Source of the DNA: Isoetes taiwanensis
Taxonomy: Eukaryota; Streptophyta; Lycopodiopsida; Isoetales; Isoetaceae
Assembly: GCA_021234155.1 (NCBI GenBank)
Contig: JAJEKV010000165.1
Location: 868,001-932,000 of the forward strand
Direction: 5' to 3'
Length of the DNA: 64,000 bases
Shown: in pieces, positions 32,301-43,680 of the stretch
Numbering within the stretch: the first letter of the stretch is position 1
Layout: each line of letters opens with the position of its first letter
Made by a program: the position numbers and the translations under genes
The notes under the pieces: model-generated
What the model saw: the letters and a program-made list of their open reading frames with translations, nothing else
Told to the model about the DNA's origin: nothing
Databases searched by the model: none

Positions 32301-34400
32301 TGATCCAAGAAAGAGAGTATGTTGTGAAATGTTGAACTTGACCCAATGTTGTCAAACAGGTCCAAGGTCTATATTTGAATGGTCTAACATTTCAAAATGA
32401 GTTTCATAGGACGAAGCACCTATATCTTCTATTTTGAAGCATCATTTGCCCTTATAATCATCCACATATAAAAAAAAGGAACTAAAAATGATATGTCATT
32501 TCATTTTATGTAAGGCTATTCGTCTCTGCTAGACATACAGGTGTAAGCCAATTTAAGCCACTATATTCTCAAACTGTCTAGCATGAACAAATGGACTTAC
32601 CAGTTTATGTAGCAAAGGCCATGTTTGTTACTTAGTTCCTAGTGTAAATAGAGGTGAACTGATCTAACCTGCCAGGAAAGGTATCACCACTCACACAAAA
32701 ATGTCTAGTTTTTTTCTAGCTTCTTATGTCTTGCTTGATTGTGGTCTAGTTGGGAAATTTGAGAACCAATCTTAGGACTACGCTACCAAACAGAGCAAAC
32801 TGTCTTTACAAATCGGATCTAAATTTATGGGACTACACTCTGCAAAACAAAGCACTATCTCTAGAAATGTACTAAAAAAAAGTAGTTAACAAATGGTAAA
32901 AAATGAAAGAAATATAGATACCTTAGAGGAATCAAACATGCAATAAACTCGTTAGTTTCATGCAATAAACTCGTTAGGACCAGCTCATGTCTAGTTGCTA
33001 AGAAACAAATCGTTAGAAGCAAAAGGAATATAGATACCTCAGAGGAATCAAACATGCAACAAACTCCATAGTTTCATGCTAAGCCACGACCAGGACTAAA
33101 CATAGATTCCCCACCAAGCATATTTCCAAATGTAGAAATGGGCTGCAAAGGCATTGTCAAAATAACCTTTGAGTAATTGCACGACAAAAAAATGTGTATG
33201 ACATTGTCATCAAAAACAAAAGAATGGATTGGGATTAATAAAAAATCCCATAATCATATGAATATGGAATGCATTTTCTCTCAAAAGATATTTCTGCGAA
33301 AACGTCTAATGGGGCCGCTTTCTTCCTGTCAGTAATGAGGGTGGAGAATGGATCAAAGGATTACTTCAAAACTAAGAAAGGATTACTTCAAAGCTAAGAA
33401 AGGATTACTTCAAAGCTTTGAGCTGGGACAGAACATACGATAGAAGAAACATAGGCAAAAATTACCTTTGAGAGTTGAAGATCAAAGACGGAAACTCTAA
33501 AAGTCTATACAAAAAAGGAAACAACCATTTGAATTGATTGCAAAAGGGCCAATATTACGGCAGTGTCAATCTCCCACTGCAAAGTGATTGGTCTCGGCTG
33601 CAAAATCGAAATGGAAAAGCAAGGAGTAAGGGAAATAATCATTCTTCAAGAAGATAAAAATGCTACGACATATTACGTTGCAGTCGCTCCTCTGAGGCAA
33701 AACCCCAAAACGTAGATATAGATGGGTTGTAGAGAGTTCAAAAATGGTATTGCAGCGTCCCGCAAGGGGGGAGAGGAGGAAACGCCGCATGCGTTCTGCA
33801 CATGCGGCGTTCCCGCAAAAAAACCAAGACCTTCCCTTTTTAATAAAGAAGATAGATATCACCGACTGTGCTCCAAGTAGCATCGCCCTAAAACCTCTCT
33901 GCACTTTTATCAATTTTACCTCAATAATGCAACCCTGTTTAAATATTAGAATTGTATTTGTATTATTATTATTATTATTTAATCTCTTCACGCGCAAAGC
34001 CAAAGGCATGAAATGCGTTGGTGTCTCACATTCACACACTACGATAATGTCAATCATGCCAATTTCGTTTATTCATGTTACCAAGAGCTAGATGTCCTAG
34101 TTTCTATCTCTCTATCTCTCTCTCTCTCTCTAATATTAAGCCAAGTCTCTTGGAATAGTGCTTCAGAGTATAATGGGACTTGCAATGGGTTTTTAATAGA
34201 ACAAAAGACTGTGCTATTTATGCAAAGGATGTTTCCAAACACCATTTTTAATTGTGTAAGAGAACAAAAGACAAAGAATGTTATCAAACACTTAATTGTG
34301 TAAGAGAACAAAAGACTAAAGAGAAGAAATGAGATTGTTATATTCAATTTGGAAAACATCTTTATACATATAGATAATGAGCTACAAACTTGTCTATTGC
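29311..34400. other. Long spacer with small tandem repeats
   Basis: No supported gene. Local features: a duplicated GGATC...CCAAGCAG block at about 30690-30800; a repeated GAATCAAACATGCAA(T/C)AAACTC block at 32930-33065; three 23-base AAAGGATTACTTCAAA(A/G)CTAAG units at 33356-33420; (TTA)n at 33962-33979; and (TC)n at about 34108-34132. The 163-codon minus frame at 33566-34057 overlaps the TTA tract and is not convincing. Confidence 0.45.
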
Positions 34401-34408
34401 TGACCGAA

Positions 34409-35210
34409 CTAGACACGAGAATCATCACATTCTAGCAACTCCATCATACTAGGGTATTGTGGACACCACAAAAATTCATGATTGTTAGAATATGGGCTAT
34501 CTTCTTCATATTCTGGCAAGTTTTGCCAGCAGCTATGTCCTCCATCAAAAGCTTCTTCATTGTGGGCATCTCGGTCCGCCATGTTTGGACTAATACTCCA
34601 GCTATAAAATTCTTCCACAGATGCACTACCATCTGCCATATTATTATTGAGAGGCATATTTGGATCAAAGGCTGGAAGGGCAACAACAATATCTCTGGTT
34701 TAGCGCCAGATTTGGCAGAAATTCACATTCTCGCCACTCATGCTCGTCTCCCCCACCACTAGAACCAAAACTAGAACTAGGGTTTTCCTTCTCACTACAA
34801 CTATCGACTGACTCCGCTTCGTTCGTTTCTACCTCCTCCAGTTGTAGCTGGCGAATTTCCGACTCCATTTTGGCGAGCATGGACAGAGCCAGAGCTTTTT
34901 GCTCCATACCTAGCTCAGGACAATTGCGCACGAATTTTTTGTAGCTCATGTCTCTGATTTTGCCCATGGGCGGAAATTGGTGAGTTATGCTTCGCCCTTT
35001 CTTCAAGTTCTGCTTTCTTTTTTTCACCTGCTCACGTTTGAATCCCTTCTTTGTTCCTTTGGCCTCAACACACTTGAACCGCCCTTGCCAGATGTTCTTG
35101 TTGTTGAAGAAATCGAACCTTGTATCGTAGCTTAAGCAACTTGGACACGGAAAACATCCCTTGTATTTCTTGCATATTTCCTTTGCCATCTCCATCTTTG
35201 TTGTCGCCAT
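34409..35210 (-). pseudogene. Dof-like zinc-finger gene with a lost zinc ligand and a frameshift
   Basis: From ATG 35210 a 181-codon frame has CPSCLSYDTRFDFFNNKNI...CVEA at residues 22-50. Its spacing C-x2-C-x21-C is exactly that of the plant-specific Dof DNA-binding domain, with the NN and aromatic pattern conserved, but the fourth cysteine position (50) is alanine. A Lys/Arg-rich block follows, then KALALSMLAKMESEIRQLQLEE, then an acidic and serine tail. The frame stops at 34665 after a TTGTTGTTG run. In the next frame it resumes (VALPAFDPNMPLNNNM ... MMELLECDDSRV) to 34409, so a 1-2 base slip or an unrecognised splice of about 60 bases is likely. A minus-strand TATA-like box lies 55-64 bases upstream. 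Confidence 0.65.
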
Positions 35211-35264
35211 CTCTCCTAAGCTAAAACTGCTTTAGACAATGACCATTTTATTCATCGCCCAGGT

Positions 35265-35274
35265 CTTATATTTA
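35265..35274 (-). promoter_or_regulatory. TATA-like box of the Dof-like gene
   Basis: TAAATATAAG on the minus strand, 55-64 bases before the ATG at 35210. It suits a transcription start about 25-35 bases before the ATG. Confidence 0.45.
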
Positions 35275-35394
35275 GTCGCTTGCCATGTGCCTATTGCTAA
35301 AAAGGCAAAATAGTCTACGTGCCATCACACTTTAAAATAGTTTATGTATGTGAAAGTCAGCTGACCTCAGATTCATATCCTAGATGGCAAACAA

Positions 35395-35975
35395 TAGAAA
35401 TTCATTGTCCACTGTTGGAACGACTAGAGCTTTGCAAACAAGCGGGTAAGTTTCATGCTTTCAATTTCATGCAAATCCAGGTATCAAATCTATGCTTTCA
35501 GTTTCAAATTTCCTTAAATGCCCTGCATCTACTGAGTAATCTAAAATGTTATGTTCATAAAGGCTGATTTTTAGTTGGGGTCTGTCAATCCCACAGAGGC
35601 ACTATGGCCATCCTCAAGCTGCAAATACCCTGTACATAGTGTTATTCTGTTTGTAGAGCTGGATAATGGTGCAGAAATAGTTTGTAGGCCAGTATGGGCT
35701 ATGATTTTGTTATTTTACCATCTCAGTGTGCTGATGATGCAGAAATCCTCTGAAAATATGTTGGTCCTACCTGCCACACTTTTGGCCAAGTCAGACTTTC
35801 TGATGCTGGAGTTGATGGTTATATACCTCAGGAGATTGATGCCATTCTTAATTCTACAATGTTCGATGTAAGTGGAAACAGGTTAAGAGGCTCCGTTCCT
35901 GCAGAGCTAGTGTTTTGCGTAGCTCCAAAGAAATTGGTTGATAAATTTGGAGGTTCTTGTGTGTGCATCAAATAG
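35395..35975 (+). pseudogene. Leucine-rich-repeat receptor fragment
   Basis: The frame 35802-35975 reads DAGVDGYIPQEIDAI, then NSTMFDVSGNRLRGSVPAEL and a cysteine-bearing end (FCVAPKKL ... GGSCVC) before TAG. This is the F/LDxSGNRLxGxxPxEL consensus of plant LRR receptor-like proteins, followed by a capping-cysteine-like segment. Upstream, CPLLERLELCKQ near 35400-35440 could be another LRR block. No transmembrane or kinase part is recognisable downstream. Confidence 0.5.
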
Positions 35976-36045
35976 AGACATTTACAGGCATGATGCTTAA
36001 AAGATTATGTCTGAACCAGAACGATATGTCTTCTGTATTGTGTAT

Positions 36046-36110
36046 GACTACAGGTGAGACTGGACAGAATTGGAATTGTATTACCACAGGTGAGACTGGA
36101 CAGAAGGCGG
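36046..36110 (+). repeat. Short tandem duplication CAGGTGAGACTGGACAGAA
   Basis: ACAGGTGAGACTGGACAGAA occurs at 36051-36070 and 36088-36107. Because CAG/GTGAG is a consensus splice donor, the duplication repeats a potential donor site. Confidence 0.7.
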
Positions 36111-36409
36111 TTCCAAATGATGCACATTATGACATCCCAAATTCTGATTCATTGTGCCCATCTGCAAAATGTTCACATTGAAGGGAATTCCAGGTCAATG
36201 GGCTTTGTTAAATTCAAAGACAGTAAAATGCGGGATCTAGTATGACTGGTTGGTTCCCCCTCCTTATCACATCCACAAATACCCCCCATGATGTAACAAA
36301 CAGGGCCTTATGTCAAGTCCTCCTAGCATTGAAGGAAGCTGTTTCAAAAGTCTTTGGCCTGCAAACAGTTCACACCATCAGTCTGTGGAGATCAGGATGG
36401 AGATGGAGC

Positions 36410-36640
36410 ATTAAGTGAGAACTAGTTTTGTTTTCTAATGTGCATAATTAGCCCCTCAGTTAATATGGCCCAATGCAAAGGAATGAATCCAGGACACTAT
36501 CATGGATGAACTTGAAGCTTGTGAAGTGAGAACTAGTTTTGTCTTCTAATGTTCAGAATTAGCCCCTCAGTTATTGCCAAGGCAAAGGAATGCCCCTCAG
36601 GACAATATCATGGATGAACTTGAAGCTTATGTAGACAGCT
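36410..36640 (+). repeat. Tandem duplication of about 113 bp
   Basis: A unit AGTGAGAACTAGTTTTGT ... TTAGCCCCTCAGTTA ... AAAGGAATG ... ATCATGGATGAACTTGAAGC begins at 36414 and again at about 36526. The copies differ at a handful of places. No gene is evident in it. Confidence 0.75.
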
Positions 36641-39500
36641 TCATGGACGAGACTAGTTAGTCTCTGCCTTTTTCATATTCTCTTGTAGCCATAATATGCT
36701 TAACATCTTGGTTACTATTGTATTAGAAAACCAACTCCTTTGTGCTTGCCAGATTATAATTTTATGAGATCGTTAGAAACAAAAAGTAATGTCTCTTGAT
36801 TTTGCTGACATGAAGTGGCATCAGACTCAGACTCTGCATCTGGATGTAGTCATTCAGAACTATGTTTAAGGTCAGCAAAGAGACAGGATGAATTTTATAA
36901 TCTTTTGATGTTGAAGCTCCCAAGGTGTGCACCCATGTATTACAGGAATAGGAATTTTCCATGAGTCAAGTCACCAACGACTATAAAAAAGGACCATGTT
37001 TTTCTAAACACTGCAATCATGTATATTGTTCCTTGCAGATGAGTATTTATAAACATGACGATACAGACTGGAATGATTGTACAATCTTTAGGTTAGTTAA
37101 GAGAGCCAAATTTGTCATCTAACCATGAGCGCAAAAGCTGCTGAAGTGGCAATGCTTAGAGAATCTAATAGATGTGTGGCATAAGACCATAAGTAATGCC
37201 AAACAAATTCCTTGAACCTGTATCTCATCCCTCACACTAGTGGAGGCGTGTCTAGTAAAATTCCCATTGCAATAGTCAACAGAGTCGTTGGCCTTGTGGC
37301 ATGAAAAATGTTATAATGCTAAACAGATAAAATTACGGGTTACTTCAGCTGACCCAAAGCACAACAGTCATCGGTAAGATGATTCTTAAAGCATCATGGG
37401 TGAAGGTTTCTCTTATCACTCTATTGCATAATGCAATGGGACAATTTAGAAGAGCCAGACTAACATTAATTTTGGAAGGATTTGTGAATGAAGCAGATGA
37501 AGAGAAGCTGAACCTGAAGTATTTGTTTTCAAGAATTTAATTAGCACATGAGGTCCTTACTTTGAAAGGTTGGTAAATGCACATTTTGAAATGAAATGGC
37601 ACAAAGTTCAAATAACCTCCAGGTATCAGAACATCTAGAACATCTGCTTTGAAAGCTTGGTAGAGTTAGGACTGAATATGCAGGCCTGGTTTTTGAGGGC
37701 TTGTCTGTTAACATGTATTAGATGAAGTGACATGTGAATACAGGTATTGTTTTTTGAGGTTCAAGGAGGTAAACATCGTTCTTGGCTCCGATCAAGAAAA
37801 GATGTACCTCTCAAAAATACAATTTCATATGGAATAATACAAGTACATATCCCTTATAACAATGCATGCATAGTCTAGAGTTTTGTGTGAGTGATTCTGG
37901 ATCTAAATTTTGTTAAATACCAAGTAGGTTCTGATACCATGGATCCAAATGGCAAGAAAAGGTGGAAAAAGGTACTTTATGGTGGGATGCAGTCCGGTTC
38001 TCCTCAGATAATTACAATCCATCATTTCTAGGAGCAATGATAATGAATGCCCATATTGTGAAGTGTGATTTGTGGACAGTGATGCAAGACTCGGTTGCAA
38101 TATCATAGTATGTGTGTGTTGTTTCCACAGTGGCAAGTGTATGGGCACCTGCTCTCAATACCATGCTAGAAAGCAATGCTCTTGTCCTGATTGATGCTCT
38201 TATCACTGTTCTGGATAGTGCATTCTTATTTACCGTTGAGGATGTTTCCTTGAAATTTGTGTCCCATTTTATTTTTAACCTGACGTGTTTTGTTAAGGCA
38301 TATCTCATTGCATTCATCTATTGTAGCATCTATCTTGGTTGCTTCTAGACTGCTATCTCGACTCTTAGTTTTTGCAATTGAGTTATTTTGATTGGAGTTC
38401 TTCCTTCTCTTCCCTCTGGTTTCACACTGCATTAGAGAAAGATCGACTTGCTAGTTTCCTGCTTGCTGATGACAATGACAGTAGCTTTGGTTTTCAGCTT
38501 AAGCAGATTTCTATCATATTTCATTGTGGGAGTCATACTTTGTCCCATATGGTTAGTAAACATCCAAGAGTATAAATTTGACATAAATGGACCATGAGAC
38601 GAAGCAAAGTTGTGTTTTGATATTGGTTAAGCTCATTCAGCAACAACTTTCTTCTATGCAAGACTTTGCTGATAGCTTTTTGGCTGTGGATATTAGATTA
38701 GATGAGTTAATTTTGAGTTTTATATGGAGCTGAAGAATCATTCTATCTTGTTTCGTGGTACAAATTATAGATAAATAGACAATAAGTGGGTGCAATTTCA
38801 TGCGACCTATTGAGTAGTAGACCTTCTGTGTCTTTCCTTTTGTGGCCCAATATGGGAGCAAATGAATGCCAAGCTACTATTAGTTGGACGTGCCATTGCA
38901 AAGCTATATGGATTATTTTTGCAAAGAGTTTGATGGATTACCAGGAGAGGCTAGTCCAAACAACTTAGCACTTCTTAGAAGGCATTTAGGTACCCCTTTT
39001 CTTTGACAATATAAAAAATAAATTTTGGACTCTATTGTTGCTAATTATTGCAGTATAGGCAAGTAAATTTAAGCAATTTAGCCAGTGTGCTTGCTTGCAT
39101 ATTGCGAAGACATGCATGTTCATATTGCCGATAAATTTAGAGCATAATGATGTTGGATGTTAAGTTGATTCAATTGAGAAATAATATTACAGCTAGCATA
39201 TGGACCTTTAGCATAGCTACAATTTTGGGAAAAATTGCGATATCCTTGGTACATAATGCATGTATTTTCGGACCGTAATTTATGCATGGAAGTAGGACCA
39301 TGCAACGGATCTGGCTCCTAAGCAATGATGTTAAAAAAGTTTGTATTATTCATGCGTATTGAGTACCCTATGGCTGGTGTGTATGAAGCAGTTTGTATTG
39401 ATTGTTCACCAGAACATGAAGTATTTTCTCCTTTGTGTACAATGGCTATTAGATCCAACAATCAAATGGTTGTAGGGCGATGATCGTAAAAATTCCATTT
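36641..39500. other. Spacer, no gene supported
   Basis: Mixed AT-rich sequence. The frames at 37903-38575 lie on both strands over the same bases and show no domain, so none is called. Confidence 0.4.
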
Positions 39501-39690
39501 TAGTTTTTGGGTTGCCCCTAGGGGGCAAATCTTCACTTATCTGGGTTTTTGGCATATTCTAGGTATATGCTGAATATACCTAGGATATGCTGGTAACTGC
39601 TCCAAATCTATTATTCCCTATAAACTTGCGTTCACCTGCATTCTGGATCGCGGATGTTTGAACTGGCTAACTAGCAAGGCAGACCGAAGC
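39501..39690 (+). repeat. Hairpin-rich dispersed repeat U, copy 1
   Basis: It starts TAGTTTTTGGGTTGCCCCTA with the TTGCCCCTAGGGGGCAA palindrome. It then has a long hairpin built from GGCATATTCTAGGTATATGC and its inverse, then CATTCTGGATCGCGGATGTT and CAGACCGAAGC. The second copy is at 41861-42051 with about 80-85% identity by eye. No coding. Confidence 0.75.
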
Positions 39691-40760
39691 TCCAATCTTG
39701 CATTCCAACAGGCTGACCTGGGATGCCGAGTGCTTGCATGTGATTTTGCATCAAGTAGGTTAGAATAGATGAGATTGATCGAGTAGGTTAGCTTAACTGG
39801 TGATTGTTGTCCATCCCTCCCGTCTGATTGCATCCCTCCCATCTGGTACTATAGCAAAAACAACTAGCAAGTGGTACACCCATCTGGAATTACATGATAT
39901 AGTTAGAACACCTATGTTTATTTGTTTGTTATCAAAAAGAGTCATGCATGGATATAAAAGTGGAGATCACATTTAAGAGTCTCGGTAATAGCTTGAGAAA
40001 TTATCATGCAAGATACTTCTTAATGCATCTAGATTAGTGACCTAACATCTCTTTAGGAAGTGGAAATGATCTGTATTAATCCATGATTTAGTGCCTCAAA
40101 AAGGGCAAGGCAAGGTTCAGAAATAAAAGGCAAAAGATCCACATCTAAAAGTAAGAAGCAGAATAACCAGAAAGGTTTTGAAATGATTTGCTTGATGCAT
40201 AAGAACATTTTGGGCATTGTTGATGCTTTTGTCGATGGCTTTGTATAGGGTTCGACGACCCTATTTGCCTAAAGGTAATATAACCATTTGAGAAGAACTT
40301 TTATTAGTGGCTTTGCACAACTTAAAAGAGATCGCAGATCGCATCACATACCAGATCTCTTTCCAGGTTCGTTGATTTTCTTTTTCAAATGTAAAAAGTA
40401 CCAGCAATTTTTTGCCTACTAAAATCTGGGTTCTGCCATAGCTAACTTTTCTAAATTGTCCTACCTTGCTTTGTTCTATTTGGAATTGAGCACCAGTGAT
40501 TAGCTCAGACATGTGGCCAAGTAACCACATTCTAGAGTAGCTTTACGACCATCGGTTCTATCTAACCTCAAGCCATGATTGTTTCCCCTCAAGCTTTAGG
40601 CTAATACATCTATAAATATTTTTTTAAACTTAAAAAAATCATATGTTTTAGCTTTGAGATTTTTTGGGTTCTGGTTAGGAACTTAAGTTTGTCCAACTAC
40701 CACATATAAAGAGAAATGATAATAATATCATGATAGGGCTAGACAAATGTGAGAAAAGTG
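39691..40760. other. Spacer, no gene supported
   Basis: A short frame on the minus strand (40261-40530) lacks any motif. Nothing else recognised. Confidence 0.35.
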
Positions 40761-40763
40761 GTG

Positions 40764-40860
40764 ATAACTTCTCATCGGAATTAAAAAACCCCGCCACACT
40801 AATAAGAAACGGTCGCCAATGTTTTCGAGGTATTGCCTGAAAAGCATGCACGAGGAAGCA
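40764..40860 (+). repeat. Dispersed repeat V, copy 2
   Basis: ATAACTTCTCATCGGAATTAAAA, then AACCCCGCC, AATAAGAAACGGTCG, and TTTTCGAGGTATTGCCTGAA match 8201-8305 in order. It is directly upstream of a segment with further tandem units. Confidence 0.45.
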
Positions 40861-41079
40861 AATGACCGATACTGAGCGAAGAGGAAATATATATGTCTCT
40901 TGGATTTTCTAATCCTAAAAATAGAATGCAAGCACACATAAGTTTTGTTAATAAGCACAACATATGGATGGCTTGAGCTCTTGTTGTGAAGCTATGCGCA
41001 TGCGTCTTGTAAGAAATGGCGATGATAACAAAAACCGCATAAAATAAGAAATATCAATATAATAGAAAGAACTTTGAAA

Positions 41080-41280
41080 AACCTTCAGAGGGGCTGGTCA
41101 TGCGTGTCACGCGACAATAAACCTCTATAACAAGGAGGGGCTGGTCATGCGTGCCATGTGAAAATATATAACTTGAAAAACTTAAAAGAACTTGAAAAGA
41201 AAAACCTCCAGAGGCGCTGGTCATGCATGCCACGCGACAACCTCTACAACAAGGAGGGGCTTGTCACGTGTGCCAGGTGC
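41080..41280. repeat. Tandem GGCTGGTCATGCGTGCCACGCG units
   Basis: Four units of CAGAGG(G/C)GCTGGTCATGC(G/A)TG(T/C)CACGCGACA or AAGGAGGGGCTGGTCATGCG-type at about 41086, 41133, 41208 and 41254, alternating as two pairs. The GCATGCC and CACGCG words give each unit partial dyad symmetry. Confidence 0.7.
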
Positions 41281-41860
41281 ATATAAATAACAATAACATA
41301 GTTGACACTCGAGTCGATGGTCCACGAATAAGAGAAAAAAAAAGGGTAGGGTTGTGAGAAGAACGTTGAATGAGAAGAAACACGAAAGGACCAAATATAT
41401 ATCGCTCGCCCTCTCACGAGAATCTCGAACCTATGGTGTGGATCGATCTGCAGGGTCAAAGCATGGAGATGGGGGACACTTTTTGTGTCAGCGACATATG
41501 GTGCTTAATGAGTGCTTTCTGGGGCCATATTCTTTGTTTTTCTTTTTGAAAAATATTTTTCTTTTATTTCTTTGATATTTTCCCTTAAACGCATTCATAT
41601 TACGCCTTGGAATACAAAATTTCAGCTTCATCGGAATTATAGAAAAAGAGATAAAAATAAGCAAAATTTTCCGCATTAGGTGCTTGGCTGGCGCAAAAAT
41701 GCCCCCCCAGCTCAATGCTTTGACTCTGCATTTTCGTGATGAGGACTCACGATATACGCACACCAAAACAAATAATAGGGATGTTTTTATGTTTGTTTGG
41801 ATGTTTTTATTTTTGTTCGTGAACCATTGATCTGTGAAATATTCTCAGATAAAAGGCCTC

Positions 41861-42051
41861 TAGTTTTTGGGTTGCCCCTAGGGGGCAAACCCTCGCTTAT
41901 GTGGGTTTGTGGCATATCCCAGGTATATGCTGGAATATACCTAAGATATGCTGGTGACTGGTCCAAATCCATTGTTGCCTGTAAACTGGCGGTCTTGTGC
42001 GTTCTGGATCGCGGATGTTCCAACCGGGTAACTAGTAGGGCAGACCGAAGC
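41861..42051 (+). repeat. Hairpin-rich dispersed repeat U, copy 2
   Basis: Second copy of the 39501-39690 repeat. The stem GCATATCCCAGGTATATGCTGG / AATATACCTAAGATATGC carries changes on both arms relative to copy 1. Confidence 0.75.
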
Positions 42052-42592
42052 CATTCGACAGATGCTCTCAAAGCCATTTGAGGTGTACAGATCCAGCATG
42101 TCAAATACATAGTAAGAATTCCTAGACTCCGTCCTGCCATGCTTCTCCCCAATGTTAGATCAGACAGCTTCTATGTTCTCAGTAAGATGTAAATATGTAT
42201 GGCCATTTTCTTAAAAATGGTATTAGATCTTGTTTTAATATGACTGCATTACGGATGTTGTCTTGTCTGATTTCCACATAAACAAGTCTTTGCTCTTAGT
42301 TTAGCATCTGTCTTTGAAAGAAAGTGCAAGAATTATCCCAGGCTATGCACTGGCAGGACCTAATATGCAGCTGGAACGCAGAGCATCAGATGGGCACGTT
42401 GTTACTTTTATTTCTTCATATCTTAAAGCTTATTTTTACTCAACATCAGCCTTGGTTTCCATCTATCATACAATTATGAGTATTGCAATTCTTAATGGCA
42501 GAAATGCTTTTATTGGGTAACAAGTAGGTAGTTGTTGCAGGCATAAGCTATAAATTGATGTCATGTGGTCTATATAATACAAGAAATTTATC

Positions 42593-42618
42593 GCGGCGGC
42601 CAAGGCCGCCGCGAACAT
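42593..42618. repeat. GC-rich perfect palindrome
   Basis: TCGCGGCGGCC-AA-GGCCGCCGCGA has 11-bp arms and a 2-base centre. A half copy with the same right flank (GCCGCCGCGAACATTTC) lies near 42816. This could be a transposon terminus hairpin. Its link to the Helitron is unproven. Confidence 0.6.
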
Positions 42619-43017
42619 TTCTCTTCGTTGAACATTCTATTAATTCAGAACGATGTCAGTTACAACCTGTAAAAGTAGAAGCGATAGAATATCCAAAAGT
42701 AAACAAAAACGCAAAAGAGATGTATTCTTTGGCCAAATATAAACCTTTGTAATTCACAGCCAATAACTAATGCTTTTATCCTTCTCTTAGTAAAATTATA
42801 TCATAGTGTCATAGGCCGCCGCGAACATTTCGCTTTGCCAGTCCTCTTGGGGTAGTTTCTTGGATCAAATTCAGAACGTGTATCAAACCGAGAACATGTA
42901 GGATTTGAACCCACATTATTGCCATGTGTTATTGTGCCCATAGGATAGAAGGGTGTTGTAATTGACGATCATGCGATTCCCACTATTGAATTCGTTATTT
43001 TCAAATCGATTGGTGTG

Positions 43018-43101
43018 TATTTTTTGCACCATCCAATGGTAGTCAGTGGGTTTTGAGCCCATAAGGAACGGCTTGACCACTAGACCGCCACTGCGATGGG
43101 C
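43018..43101 (-). repeat. tRNA-like SINE, unit a
   Basis: Minus strand: CCATCGCAGTGGCGGTCTAG, TGGTCAAG (A-box-like), then TGGGCTCAAAACCCAC (B-box-like), then ATGGTGCAAAAAA. The internal RNA polymerase III promoter pattern and 3' A-run define it. About 84 bases. Confidence 0.65.
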
Positions 43102-43120
43102 AATCCGATTACTGTGTATA

Positions 43121-43204
43121 TTTGTTATACCACCCGATGGTAATTAGTGGGTTTTGAGCCTGGGTGGGGGCCGCCCTTGACCACTAAATTGCCACCGCGA
43201 TGAA
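43121..43204 (-). repeat. tRNA-like SINE, unit b
   Basis: Same order as unit a on the minus strand (CATCGCGGTGGC, AGTGGTCAAGGG, AGGCTCAAAACCCAC, CATCGGGTGGTATAACAAA). Its A-run is decayed. Confidence 0.6.
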
Positions 43205-43227
43205 CATTTTTCAATTTCTTCACTCCC

Positions 43228-43337
43228 CTTTTTTTTTTTTTTTTTGCACCACCCGATGGTAGTCCGGTGGGTTAATTAGCCCAGGTGGGGTCGCCCATAA
43301 CCAATGGCTTTACCACTAGACCGCCACCGCGATGGGA
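43228..43337 (-). repeat. tRNA-like SINE, unit c with long poly(A)
   Basis: Minus strand starts CCCATCGCGGTGGCGGTC, has TAGTGGTAAAG and ends CATCGGGTGGTGCA followed by about 18 A. A further T-run at 43341-43356 on the plus strand is the tail of an upstream, otherwise missing unit. Three head-to-tail units imply repeated insertion at A-tails or tandem amplification. Confidence 0.65.
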
Positions 43338-43434
43338 TATGTTTTTTTTTTTTTTTCTGTCCTTCGCTTTCATTTATAGAAAATGTATGAGGGGAATCTC
43401 ATGATAATCAAACAACAGCCATCTATCATATGGG

Positions 43435-43653
43435 CTAGAGAGGGGTGGGGGTTGGGGAACAAAAGGGAGGAAAGGGAGGGTGGGAAGAAGGGGGATGGCG
43501 GGGTTTGATATCATACCTTATATTAGTAAATAGCGGTCGAAGTGCTTTTGGGGGTGTTTCCCATGGCACCTGTGAAAGGTAGATGGCATACCTTACTTGA
43601 AGTTCAACTCCTTGTATACGATACCCTGCTATATTTTCTTGTGTAACCTGCAC
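43435..43653 (-). pseudogene. Possible 3' exon of the Helitron helicase
   Basis: A 72-codon frame directly downstream of the Pif1 C-terminus on the same strand (VQVTQENIAGYRIQGVELQ-like start, then a Pro-rich end). It may be an extra exon or read-through. No domain is recognised. Confidence 0.3.
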
Positions 43654-43680
43654 AAAGAAGGGTTCAAAAAAAGTACCTTA

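Noticed and set aside
33566-34057. 163-codon minus frame
   Set aside because: It crosses the (TTA)n microsatellite (poly-Asn), has no motif and an overlapping plus frame of equal quality.
34108-34132. GAGA-factor regulatory element
   Set aside because: A plain TC microsatellite with no gene start close by.
43018-43337. Functional tRNA genes
   Set aside because: They lack the full cloverleaf and acceptor pairing and end in A-runs, so SINE units fit better.
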